Source: Nephrocerus scutellatus
Taxonomy: Eukaryota; Arthropoda; Insecta; Diptera; Pipunculidae
DNA length: 64,000 nucleotides
NCBI GenBank assembly: GCA_947095585.1
Contig: OX352763.1
Span: 17,843,462 to 17,907,461, forward strand
Reading direction: 5' to 3'
Part shown: piece by piece, positions 55,028 through 64,000 of the stretch
Position numbering within the stretch: the first letter of the stretch is position 1
Layout of the letters: every line of letters starts with the position of its first letter
Translations under genes and position numbers: made by a program
Notes under the pieces: generated by a model
Seen by the model: only the letters and a program-made list of their open reading frames with translations
The model's database searches: none
What the model was told of the DNA's origin: nothing

Positions 55028-55500
55028 GCCGTAGACCTGGGAGATTCTCCCATCTTCCAGCATTATACGGTACCCTATACCACAGAACGGTTCTGGCCCT
55101 ACTAGCGGAATTTATGCTCCTTTATTAGCCAGCCTATCCGCTGCTTCGTTGCCTTCTATGCCAGTGTGTCCCGGCACCCAGTATAAACACATTTAGTTGA
55201 CTTCGCCAAGTCTAGTGAGCTTCGCCCTGCATTCCTCCACAAGTTTATATGTGATGTGGGCTCTAAGCGCGGCTTGGCTCTGTCTGTCACAATGACTATT
55301 TCCTGCCTTATTTAGTTCCTTTCCAGATTAAAGTGAGCACATCTTTCGATGGCATGTACTTCTGCCTGGAATATACTCGGGTACTGCCCCATTGCTACAG
55401 AGTACTTCGTTCGTGGCCCATAGACTCCAGTACGCGTATTCAGTATTCAGTCTTAGATCTATACCAGATATTATACCATGGTAGCGAAGAGCAGGTTGCT
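55028..55500 (-). pseudogene. LOA/I-like LINE, RNase H domain fragment
   Basis: Read right to left: GIDLRLNTEYAYWSLWATNE (a broken 'GVYG...' start), VPEYIPGRSTCHRKMC (for 'VFQAEV.AI..C'), then AKLTRLGEVN, a stop, and MCLYWVPGHTGIEGNEAADR with LANKGA, followed by IPLVGPEPFCGI. The 'VPGH.GI.GNE.AD.LA' block is the last RNase H catalytic region. GPEPFCGI matches GPKPYCGV at about 43,380. RT and the C-terminal part are missing. Confidence 0.75.
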
Positions 55501-56458
55501 GGTATTTAAAGACCGAAACATTCCAAAAGGATCTCTTTGAAATTAGAATATATAACTCGTAAGCTTTGTAGCATGAGTTGTCGCAACTGCATTATGATAA
55601 TTATTCAGTGCAGTGAAATTGACTTTTCGTCACATGTTAGCTGTAATATCGTTCCTATATCTTTTTTCTTAATAATTTTTGACGGCTCACTTCAATCGAT
55701 CGTGATGAAATTTCAAATTTAAATCACTACACCGCCAAGTTTTCTCTGCCTCTGGGAAAATTCTTCAATGGAATTTGCGTGTTTTACACAAAGAAAAGAA
55801 AGTCTCAATATTTTGTCGCTCGATCAGTCCGATTGATTAAGTTTCGATTTTAGCTCCTTACTCTCTACAATTCAAAAAAATACGACGTCAAGTAATTGCG
55901 ATCGATCGGCCCAAAGGTGCACTTTTTTTTCCAGTTCCAGTAATTATTTTAATGACAATGCACATCGTTGCATGCCATGGCAGGACGCGACCTGAATGAA
56001 ATGCCTAACAAATTTCCCCCCAAAAAGTCCATAAATATTTTCACAACACAACGGATGACAGCAACATCTCATCATAAAAAGTTCATTGTCTGTCTGGCAT
56101 TAATCGAAAAATAAAATGTGATCCGGTTTATTTGAAAAAAAAAGCCAAAATGAAAAAACTCGTTTCGCATCAAAAATTTAAATGAAGTGATGAGTAATAA
56201 AAAAAAAAAAAGCACACGCAGAGACGTGAGAGACGATCTTGCCGCCGGTATCGAATTAACATAAATATCTTGGCAACCTGAGCGTTAATTTAATTATTTA
56301 AAGTTTTCTGCAAAAAACATTTTATCAAAAACAAAATCCACAAAAATGTAGAAACTGGCCACGAAAGCATCGAACTTTAAATAGAAATGGACACGAGATC
56401 GAACAAATAAATTCTAAATTCTATTCCTATTTCTGTGCCAATAAAATACAGCTATAGT
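55501..56458. other. Unannotated A+T-rich stretch
   Basis: No recognised gene or element. Confidence 0.45.
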
Positions 56459-56469
56459 ACCATAGCGGT
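56459..56469. other. Target-site duplication, left copy (ACCATAGCGGT)
   Basis: ACCATAGCGGT here is repeated at 58,531-58,541, directly after the AACCT-type tail of the LINE between them. The first bases may partly belong to the tail. Confidence 0.7.
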
Positions 56470-58530
56470 GGACATTAGTTTTGGGACAACTTAGAAACAG
56501 CTGTAGAAAACTGTTCCACTTAGCCAAGGGCTCAAGAAAAGAGACCGACTGGACCGACCGACTCAAAACTGGGTGTGTCGTCTGCCAAAAGATCTGTCTG
56601 CAGAGGAACGCCACAACGCCCATTCTATTGAGCATAGTGGTGGACGAGCTGCTGATGTTGCTAAAGAGGGAGTGCAGAGTGATTGTTTATGCGGATGACG
56701 TTGCTATTACCGTCTCAGGAACTCACCCTAATTCTTTAAAGAAACTATTACAGAATGATTTTAACAGGCTAACTAGATGGGCAGATCGTTGTGGGTTGTG
56801 GATTGTGAGTAAACCCCATAAAACAAAACCTGGCCTCTTCACTAGGAAATATAAAATTCCGAATGTTGACCCAACCTCTATAAGGCGCATAAGCTTATTC
56901 CTCTCTGATGAAGCCAAATATCTGGTTCTTATTCTGGACAAAAAGCTAAGCTGGAAATCTAATATACAGGAAAGAGTTCGCAAACTACATTGGCACTCTT
57001 CTACTACAAAAAAAAGCCATTTGTAACAAACGGGGTCTTCAACTCATTGGCTGTATACTGGGTGTATCCGTTTAGGTGGCAAATACTTAAAGGGATGATT
57101 CCTTGGTTAATTTCGTGAAAAAATCGAATGGGAGCGGTAGGTCTATTGTCTACCCCTGCGGTGTACGTAGCGTTTTGTCTATGTATGAGAGGAACACTTA
57201 GCACCACCCGCTCCGCAGCGATGGACATTCTGTTTAACCTAACACCACTCGACATCTTTAGCAGACAAGTAGCTGATAAGCGCGGCTGTTCGCCTCAGTA
57301 CAATCTTCCAGTGGACCAAGAATGAAATCGGACATGGCTCTATTCTGAGTTTATTCAGGGCTCCATCAGGAAACATCGACTACACCATTTCGCAACTACA
57401 GATCGGCAATAACTTCCAAGTCACTATCCCCCCAGTTCATTCTGGTATGAAGGTGCTCTTTTTGAAGATGAATGGATCCACTTTTACACTGACGGTTTAA
57501 AAACTTATGATGGGGTAGGCGGAGGTGTCTTCTTAAAAAGGGTTAATATAAGTCTCTCTTTTCGTCTTCCCAATCACTGCAGTGTTTTCCAAGCAGAAAT
57601 CATGACGATAAAAGATGTCCTGTGTTGGCTGAAGAGAAATGTTACATCGGCTAAGGATATCCGCATTTTTTCGTATAGCCAAGCTACTCTGAAATCCCTA
57701 GAATCGGTCTCTACGTACTCTATTACAGCCATAGACTGCCGATCATCTATCAAGGAGATGGCGGTGTAGAGTTCAACATTCACCTGTGCTGGGTGTCGAG
57801 GCATAGAGATATTCCGGGGAACTTTAGGGCTGATGAACTCGCCAAAAATGCAACTACACTGCCCCTTTTACCTGAAAATGTTTCCTTCTGCATACTGATC
57901 GCTATATATGCAAACTCACGCTAAAGCTGGATGCTGTTGAGGAAACTGACCTTAGGTGCAAATGCCGGAGCGGCGTTCTCAAATGTGATGAATATAATAT
58001 CATCTACACTCTCCCAATGACAAAATGTGACAAATGCTGTTGTCATCGGGAGAGACACACACACATGCCATGAAAAATAACAAGGTAAGGATGTTGAATA
58101 ACCTTAGGTGATCAAGCGAAACAACCTGCATAGCGACAAAAAAAAATCTAGCCTATGCTGGATCCGAAACTCTCCAATTGTTTGATCTCCCTAAAGAGAT
58201 TGCACATAGGTGTTATAACTCGCAGGAGGCTTGGTGTTATTTTCGATGACTTCTGCAGAAGCAGCTTGGACAAGGATGAGGAAGATACCATTCTTCACCT
58301 TCTCTGCACATGCGCTGCGTGTTCTCTAGAACGTAAGCTCCATTCGGGAGCCTTTTTTTACAATGACCTAAATGATTTGTCAAATACTGACATTTTCTAC
58401 GCATTATTCGAAGCTGCAACTGGTTCAAAGAGTAGGGTGAAAAATCTCGATCCATGTTTATCATAATGGACCATCAGTGGTGTAAGTGGGTCGGTATCAT
58501 GCCGACAGCCACCCCAACCAACCTTACCTA
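56470..58530 (+). mobile_element. 5'-truncated LOA/I-like LINE, AACCT-tailed, with target duplication
   Basis: RT part: ATTPILLSIVVDELLMLLKR, CRVIVYADDVAITVSGTHPN (intact YADD, about 56,665-56,720), NRLTRWADRCGLWIVSKPHK, YLVLILDKKLSWKSNIQERV. Then AAMDILFNLTPLDIFSRQVA. RNase H: HFYTDGLKTYDGVGGGVFLK (about 57,480-57,540), FRLPNHCSVFQAEIMTIKDV and IRIFSYSQATLKSLES, where the usual second Asp of 'SDS' is Tyr. Then NFRADELAKNATTLPLLPEN. C-terminal FCRSSLDKDEEDTILHLLCT at about 58,253-58,312, with one Cys of the cluster changed to Ser. The 3' UTR ends CCCCAACCAACCTTACCTAACC. It lacks endonuclease and the N-terminal RT. Homologous to 13,264-14,468. Confidence 0.88.
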
Positions 58531-58574
58531 ACCATAGCGGTTTATTGTTCTGCATCTATCTGTATTTTTCCCTT

Positions 58575-58860
58575 TCTATTCCAATAATAATATTTGGCGC
58601 GACAGACCGTTGTGGTCCAGGGCATAGCTTCTCTTGATCATGCGTACGTGTTATATTTTTGCACACAAATGGAAGGGGCCTTCAATTTAAAGCAATATCC
58701 GAAAGACAGATTGAGGAGTTTTCTCATGGCAGTTTTTACTCTGGCACGTTGGTCAGACATTCGCGAGAGGTCGAACCGTTAAGAAGATTGGTTGGTGTTT
58801 TTCGAACGTTCGAACCTCCCGCTCAGTAGACCCACTCACCACTGAGCATCCTTTTTTTCC
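58575..58860 (-). repeat. tRNA-derived SINE, copy 3, with head and (ATT)n tail
   Basis: On the minus strand the head is GGATGCTCAGTGGTGAGTGG and a B box GGTTCGAACGT at about 58,815-58,805. Then comes the shared body (ACGTGCCAGAGTA, CCATTTGTGTGCAAAAATAT), ending ACGGTCTGTCGCGCCAAATA with TTATTATTG. This is the most complete copy and gives an estimate of 270-290 bp for the family. Confidence 0.75.
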
Positions 58861-59985
58861 TCCCGATAAATGACCGATACCGCAGCGGTAAGGACTACAA
58901 TTGAATAACTCTGAATCAATATGTCAGCGCTGCTGTGACCGCTATGCACTTGATGATGAACCAAATAGTACCGAAGATCTGAAAAAAATCAGAAGATCTG
59001 AAAATCAACAACAATTTGCAAATAGAAAAAAAAAATCACTCGATTGTCACGCGTAAATATTTCCCAGTTCGTTGCTCCTCTCCTATTGAGTGGTGGTGGC
59101 CTCTGGCCGCGACCACAATAATACTTAATACGCGTCTCGTCGCTGTTCATCGCATAAATAATGACTGTTCCACAATATTATTGTCGATCGTTTAATCTGA
59201 TTTCGCGCACACAATGTGCGTCCATACACACACTGTCATGCATATACACACACACTTCCACTTAACGCAATATGCAACTATAATGCATTTACAATGAGCC
59301 TCATTACACATCATCAGCGGCAGCAACAGCAACAACAACAGCAAAGGCAAATCGTGCCGCTGCAGTAAGAAAAAATAATGCGGTAAAGTTCGCGAGTGGC
59401 CAGAGATGTCGCAGCCCCCTCAGTCTATGAAAAGATGCGAATTTACGTGGCTGTACATTCCAAAAGGATGCGATGGTTGTTAAGTTGGAATGCTGGTGCA
59501 GTAATGGCGTTGAAAATACTCGTAATGCGGAAAATGTTTTGAACTGCCCTCGACATTGATTAACGATTGTTTAAGTAGTATAGATAGATAGACATGGCAC
59601 AGAGGCCATGCCGTCACACACACCATGGCTGGGGCGTTAGACTGCTGCAAGCCCAGCTGAATATCCAGTTGTTGTTGTTGGAAGGCAGTTTTGATTGCAA
59701 GACACTGCATCTAATTCGGAGTAATTGTGATTCTGTTATTGGGATTGTATTGTTGCATTATACCATTGTACGAATGTGTGATTCGGTTGCCTTGGCGCAC
59801 TTATGAGGCCCTTTTCATTATTTAAATGCTAGTTGTGTTCACGATGTTGGGTGCTCTCTTCCTTATCTCTCTCCCCTGCTCTCTCTCTCTCTCCTCTAAT
59901 ATCTTTTTTTCGTTTTAACTATCTCCCCTTATTGCTCTGTCCTCTTATCTCTTTCTTCCCTTATCACTCTCTCTCTATCTTCTCT
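58861..59985. other. Unannotated stretch
   Basis: Includes CAG/CAA-rich sequence at 59,318-59,350 and a CT-rich tract at about 59,855-59,905. No recognised gene. Confidence 0.45.
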
Positions 59986-59987
59986 TA

Positions 59988-60560
59988 TGGAGACCTCCAA
60001 GCGGCCTCCAAAATACCACAAAATGACTCCCAAAAGACCTCGAATTGCCCCCAAAAGACCCCCCAAAAACATACTCAAAATTACTCGAGACCACCTCAAG
60101 ACCACCTTAAGACCTCCTAAAGACCATCCACAAGACCGCCGTAAAGCCTTCCTTAAGATCCCTTTATCACCCCACTAAAGACCCTATTAAAACTCCCTCA
60201 ACTCCTCCCTCAAGACCCCTAAGACTTCATTAAAGACCCTCTCAAAACTTACTTAGATCCCTCTCAAAACCCACTCGAGACCTCATCAAGAGTCCCTTGA
60301 GAACCTCCCAAAACCACCTCAATAATCCCCACAAACTGCCTCAAAACCACCCTCAAGACTCCATTAAGACCACGCTACGATTCCCCTCAATACTCCCTTA
60401 AGACCCCCTCACGACCCCACATAAGAACAACTCAAGGCCGCTACCAAACTCCCTTAAGATTTCAATCAACACCCTCTTTAAACCTCCTCAAGACCGCATC
60501 CAGACTCCCTTGAAGTACCACTTAAGACCCACCTCAGGGCCCTGAAGACAACCCCCCAAA
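59988..60560. repeat. Degenerate C-rich minisatellite (CCTCAAGACC type)
   Basis: Units such as CCTCAAGACC, CCTCAAAACC, CCTTAAGACC and CTTAAGATCC repeat with about 11-17-base spacing through 570 bp. It is the reverse-complement type of the array at 35,059-35,582. The open frames at 59,833-60,178 (Pro/Lys-rich) derive from it. Confidence 0.85.
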
Positions 60561-60814
60561 AGTCCTATCCCAAAAACGCGTACGAGACTAGCCCTCAGCG
60601 ATTCTCTCTACAGTCTCACAAGTAAATCGCTCTTGAGCGCATCAACTCACACACTAGCTTTAGACATTATTTCTTCAGTGTCTGCTTATTTTGCTGTTGT
60701 GGTTTTTGTTTTCCACCAACACTCGTGTCAAGTTTAGCAATTAATATTGCTGATAATAAATGCTAAATTGCCACTCGTACATTTCTAATTTCCTTTGTTA
60801 TCTATCAGTGCATT
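60561..60814. other. Short unannotated stretch
   Basis: No recognised content. Confidence 0.45.
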
Positions 60815-60928
60815 TAAAGGGTGTTTTTTTAGGAGGTTTGTTTTTCCGATAGATGTCGTTTTATTTTATGACAGTTGTTTTGACAGCTCAAAGTGGCATT
60901 TCTACTCAGTATTGTTTGGCAAATCATT

Positions 60929-62014
60929 ATGAATAGGTTAACTCCAGAACAACGTTTTCAAATCGTGGAAATTTATTTTCAAAATCAGTGTTCAATTAAA
61001 AATGTTTATAGAGCACTTCGTGAATTTTATGGTGCACATAATCGTCCGTCAGAGACCACCATAAAGAACGTAATTACCAAATTTCGGTCTACATTCACTC
61101 TTTTGGATGCCAAGCCACCGACAAGAATGAGAAGAGTTCGTACAGAAGAAAATATTGCTGTCGTTGAGGCCAGTGTCGAAGAAAACGACAATTTATCGAT
61201 TCGTCGTCGTGCTCAGCAAATTGGACTTTGTCCATCGACTTTATGGAAAATTTTACGTAAAGATTTGGGTTTGGTGCCATACAAAATTCAATTGGTGCAA
61301 GAATTAAAGCCACACGACCATCGTTTGCGCCGTGAATTCAGTGATTGGTCGTTAAATCAATTGAACGAAGATCCATTTTTTTACCGTAAAATTCTCTTCA
61401 GTGATGAGGCGCATTTTTTGTTAAATGAATACGTCAACAAACAAAATTGTCGCATTTGGAGCAAAGATAATCCACACGCCGTTCAAGAATTACCAATGCA
61501 TCCTGATAAATGTACTGTTTGGTGCGGTCTATGGGCTGGTGGGATCATCGGTCCATATTTCTTTAAAAATGAGGAAGGACGACGCGTTACCGTGAATGGA
61601 AATCGATACAGAACCATGTTAAATGAGTTTTTGTTGTCAAATCTTGAAGATATGGATATGGATGAAATGTGGTTTCAACAAGATGGTGCCACTTGCCATA
61701 CAGCCCGTGAAACAATCGACTTATTGAAAGAAACTTTCAACGACAACATTATTTCGAGAAATGGTCCGGTGAATTGGCCTCCGCGTTCGTGCGATTTGAC
61801 GCCACTCGATTACTTTTTGTGGGGATACGTGAAGTCATTAGTTTATGTGGATAAACCTCAATCGATTGACGCTTTGGAAACCAATATTCAACGTGTCATT
61901 GCTGATATACGCCCTCAAATGCTTGAAAAAGTGCTGGAAAATTGGACCTCCAGAATGACATTTGTGAAAAATAGTCGTGGTAGCCATATGCCAGAAATTG
62001 TGTTTAAATGTTAA
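60929..62014 (+). CDS. rosa-like DD41D transposase, apparently intact
   Basis: Predicted 361 residues from MNRLTPEQRFQIVEIYFQN. A start 12 codons upstream (60,893) is possible, but the later ATG fits the family better. It acts in the nucleus, binding the inverted ends and cutting and joining DNA at TA sites. N-terminal two-part helix-turn-helix region: CSIKNVYRALREFYG (about 21-35) and SIRRRAQQIGLCPSTLWKIL (about 91-110). Catalytic triad: first Asp in ILFSDEAHF, second in MWFQQDGATCHTA, third in LTPLDYFLWG. Between the second and third Asp there are 41 residues, which defines the DD41D group; ordinary mariner has 34. The tail is RGSHMPEIVFKC. Length is usual for the superfamily (340-370) and no stop or frameshift is present. 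Two CXC-like or nuclear-signal claims are not made. Confidence 0.93.
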   Translation: MNRLTPEQRFQIVEIYFQNQCSIKNVYRALREFYGAHNRPSETTIKNVITKFRSTFTLLDAKPPTRMRRVRTEENIAVVEASVEENDNLSIRRRAQQIGLCPSTLWKILRKDLGLVPYKIQLVQELKPHDHRLRREFSDWSLNQLNEDPFFYRKILFSDEAHFLLNEYVNKQNCRIWSKDNPHAVQELPMHPDKCTVWCGLWAGGIIGPYFFKNEEGRRVTVNGNRYRTMLNEFLLSNLEDMDMDEMWFQQDGATCHTARETIDLLKETFNDNIISRNGPVNWPPRSCDLTPLDYFLWGYVKSLVYVDKPQSIDALETNIQRVIADIRPQMLEKVLENWTSRMTFVKNSRGSHMPEIVFKC

Positions 62015-62035
62015 ATGCCAAAAAATTATCTACCA

Positions 62036-62041
62036 AATAAA
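62036..62041 (+). terminator. Polyadenylation signal of the transposase gene
   Basis: AATAAA 22 bases after the stop codon, within the element. Confidence 0.55.
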
Positions 62042-62121
62042 AAAAAATTTTGGTCATTTCATAATTTTATATGTGTTTTATTCAAAAAAAAATCGGCAAC
62101 CTCTTAAAAAAACACCCGTTA

Positions 62122-62844
62122 GATGTTTTAGAAATGTTTATTAATTTTGAACTTTGACGAATTTTTATGATTGTTTCTTTTTTTAATATATTATGTATGC
62201 ACTTTTGTTTTCCGATTTAAAGAACTGTTTCTGAAAGTCTGTATAGGCTTTATTGCGTTATCAGTTTTCTAAACCGTGCTTGATTTTTTGAAACAGAGAT
62301 TTAGTACAGAATTAACCTTGGAAAAGAAAATATTAAAATAAAAATAAAACAGTAATGGTGGCTAGACTCTATTAAGTCCTTCGGCTAAGCTAAATGTTTT
62401 GTCCATTAAGACTTTTTATTTTGAATTGAGGCCGTCCAGAGAATAGAACTTTGATTGATTGGTGTTGTGACCCATGCGGATCTATTGCGCTTCTCCCGAC
62501 TAGTGTTTTAGGAATGGTGTGTACCCGATACCTAAATCACCCCTTTCATGCCAATGTCTCTTAAGAACCTAATGAAATGTAGTGCATTCAGAGAATGGCG
62601 ATCAGACTTCGGGATCGCGTGAGATCGGGGTGCTAAGTGGAGATACTGCAGTAACCTACCTGACTGAGACGATAATAAAAGCAACACGAGCAGAGTGGTG
62701 GCTAGACTGGTGTGTGGCCGACATTTAATCCCAAAGAGAAACGGAGGTAGCGGCAGGTGCGTCTGTAAAATGTGTCACTTAAAGTTGTCTTAAGGACAGC
62801 TCTGTGAGGCTAGTTGTGCAAGGTGCACGGGGCGCTGCCAATGC
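62122..62844. other. Unannotated stretch
   Basis: A frame-broken reading around 62,560-62,620 gives LMKCSAFREWRSDFGIA, which I cannot assign. Otherwise nothing recognised. Confidence 0.35.
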
Positions 62845-62846
62845 TA

Positions 62847-63668
62847 CGAGGGTAGTTTGATAAGTCAGTGACTTATTGAATTTTCCGCGCAGTAACTTTA
62901 AATGCAACACTGCTCCCGTCAAATGAGACTACTGTCAAGTTTTGAGAAAACTGCCTCATTTAGTTTGTGTTGGGCAGCCGTTTTGAAAGGCAGACAACCT
63001 CGTGAATTTTAACGAAAATGGAAAATGGAAAAAAGTGAATTTCCTGAGGCGATGTTCAGCCTCAATCCGAACGAGTTTTTTCGCCGTTTCGTAACCGTGG
63101 ACGAAACATGGATCCATCACAACACACCAGAGACCAAGGAACAATCAATACAGAGGGTTTCTCTGTGTGAACATGCACCAAAGAAGGTCAAGGTCGGTCT
63201 GTCGGCCAACAAGGTCATGGCTGGCCACATGGTGTCATTCACATCGATTACCTTGAAAGAAGGTCTTTTGGTTAGATTCGATATTGATTTGAAGGAAAAA
63301 CGACCGCATTTGGCGAAGAAAAAAGTGCTGTTCCATCAAGACAATGCACGGGTGCACACGTCTGTATTTACCATGGAAAAAATCCATAAATGGGTCTACG
63401 ACTTAGCCCCCTGCGATTATTTCCTGTTTCCAAACCTGAAGAAATGGCTGGGCGGTAAGAGATATGGGTCTAAAGATGAGGTCATCACTGAAACAAACGC
63501 CTATTTTGAGATCTTGAGAAAACCTATTAGTTGGAAGGAATAAAAAAATTGGAAAACTCGGACTAAATGTATCAACCTAAATGGAGACAATGTGGAAAAA
63601 TAAAACGCTTTTTTGCCGAAAAAAGTATCTTTTATTCAAAAAGTCACTGACTTAACCAACTGCCCTCG
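62847..63668 (+). mobile_element. Internally deleted mariner element, 822 bp
   Basis: Left end CGAGGGTAGTTTGATAAGTC and right end, reversed and complemented, CGAGGGCAGTTGGTTAAGTC. Both continue AGTGACTT(A/T)TTGAA. TA flanks both sides (62,845-62,846 and 63,669-63,670). Full mariners are about 1.3 kb, so nearly 0.5 kb has been lost from the inside. The ends are intact, so a suitable transposase could still mobilise it. Confidence 0.9.
63025..63543 (+). pseudogene. Deleted mariner transposase ORF
   Basis: An open frame of 172 codons covers only the catalytic half: NEFFRRFVTVDETWIHHNTP (first Asp), KKVKVGLSANKVMAGHMVSF, DIDLKEKRPHLAKKKVLFHQ with DNARVHTS (second Asp), then DLAPCDYFLFPNLKKWLGGK (third Asp) and DEVITETNAYF. 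The DNA-binding N-terminus is missing. Only 24 residues separate the second and third Asp, against 34 in mariner, because the 'LPHPPYSP' stretch is gone, and a segment near TSITLKEGLLV is rearranged. The frame therefore stayed open through deletions but should not encode an active enzyme. Confidence 0.85.
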
Positions 63669-63670
63669 TA

Positions 63671-64000
63671 TATTAGGGATTTGTTGTTTTAGTTTTATTT
63701 TTATTTTTGTTTTGCAAACTAGTTAAGGTAGTTTTAAGAAATAAATACCAAATTAAAAGTTTTAAATCCATTTTTCCTTAAGTTACGATTTAAAAAGAAA
63801 TATTGATAGATAAACAAAAAGGAAGTTTATTGAATAGGTGGTGTTTCGGTCTGACTTTGGATGTTGCAACAGTCGCCGCAATGTATAAGTTACATTTCTT
63901 CTCCGTTTAAGATAGCCACCTCGCACATAAAATAGCTTAAGAACCTTAAACACATATAAATATAGGAGAGGTAGAAAACTCAGGGATCTGAAAAGTGGAA
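63671..64000. other. Unannotated stretch at the right edge
   Basis: No recognised gene or element. Confidence 0.4.

Larger units (their letters stand above)
60817..62119 (+). mobile_element. Complete rosa-like (DD41D) Tc1/mariner transposon, 1,303 bp
   Basis: Left end AAGGGTGTTTTTTTAGGAGG after the first base; the right end, reversed and complemented, ACGGGTGTTTTTTTAAGAGG. The inverted repeats are about 22 bp. TA flanks both sides (60,815-60,816 and 62,120-62,121), as expected for the superfamily. One uninterrupted transposase gene fills the middle, with an AATAAA at 62,036-62,041. Everything needed for autonomous movement appears present. Confidence 0.92.

Noticed and set aside
59833..60178. 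Pro/Lys/Ser-rich open frames
   Set aside because: They come from the CT-rich tract and the CCTCAAGACC minisatellite. No coding features.

Overview
The window looks like nuclear DNA of a higher fly (Diptera). Three things suggest this: a long CAG/CAC-rich coding exon with polyGln, polyHis and polyAla runs, typical 'opa'-style fly coding sequence; an intact transposon of the rosa-type DD41D group, first described from a Ceratitis fruit fly; and many short, broken copies of non-LTR retrotransposons of families common in schizophoran flies. Species cannot be fixed from the sequence. There is no sign of bacterial, organelle or viral gene organisation.

Only two stretches look like host genes. At 27.16-29.50 kb (+) a long exon has a convincing 3' splice site, a well-placed ATG, 741 sense codons and a strong 5' splice site. 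At 54.40-54.50 kb (+) a short His-rich exon has an ATG and a GTAGGT donor, preceded by about 1.5 kb that reads like fly promoter/5'UTR. Both exons leave the reading frame in phase 1. They could be alternative first coding exons of one gene whose shared part lies to the right, or they could belong to two genes. No downstream exon was found here.

The rest is a transposon graveyard. The commonest component is an RNase H-bearing non-LTR group (LOA/I/R1-like), with at least ten fragments: 13.26-14.47 (-), 17.54-18.22 (+), 25.50-26.74 (+), 30.38-30.78 (-), 33.60-35.06 (+), 41.75-43.79 (+), 47.03-49.15 (+), 49.15-49.54 (+), 55.03-55.50 (-) and 56.47-58.53 (+). One subfamily ends in a telomere-like AACCT tail. 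Two of its copies have clear target-site duplications, and the GGTTA array at 1.57-1.80 kb is joined to the 3' end of another. Other retroelements are RTE-like pieces (1-0.4, 24.4 and 38.2-39.1 kb), Jockey/CR1-like reverse transcriptases (17.1, 19.2-20.1 and 43.8-44.56 kb), an R1-type ORF1 (7.9-8.7 kb), an ORF1 of another family (8.8-9.8 kb), a LINE C-terminus (46.7-47.0 kb) and a gag-like zinc knuckle (51.1-52.0 kb). Short interspersed repeats include a tRNA-derived SINE ending in (ATT)n, a second tRNA-headed SINE and a 148-bp insertion with a CAA tail and a 9-bp duplication.

DNA transposons are an intact rosa-like DD41D element (60,817-62,119), an old fragment of the same family (20.4-20.85 kb), an internally deleted mariner (62,847-63,668), a 626-bp inverted-repeat element (23,200-23,825), a 150-bp PIF/Harbinger-like MITE (14,640-14,789) and a MITE family whose ends read TTTTTAAATTCTC (12.6-13.0, 31.1-31.4 and 52.28-52.54 kb). 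Simple and tandem repeats include a 1.7-kb TTTG/TTTC compound microsatellite (2.81-4.56 kb), a 57-bp minisatellite (13.15-15.07 kb) that hosts two of the insertions above, and a degenerate G-rich minisatellite present in opposite orientations at 35.06-35.58 and 59.99-60.56 kb.
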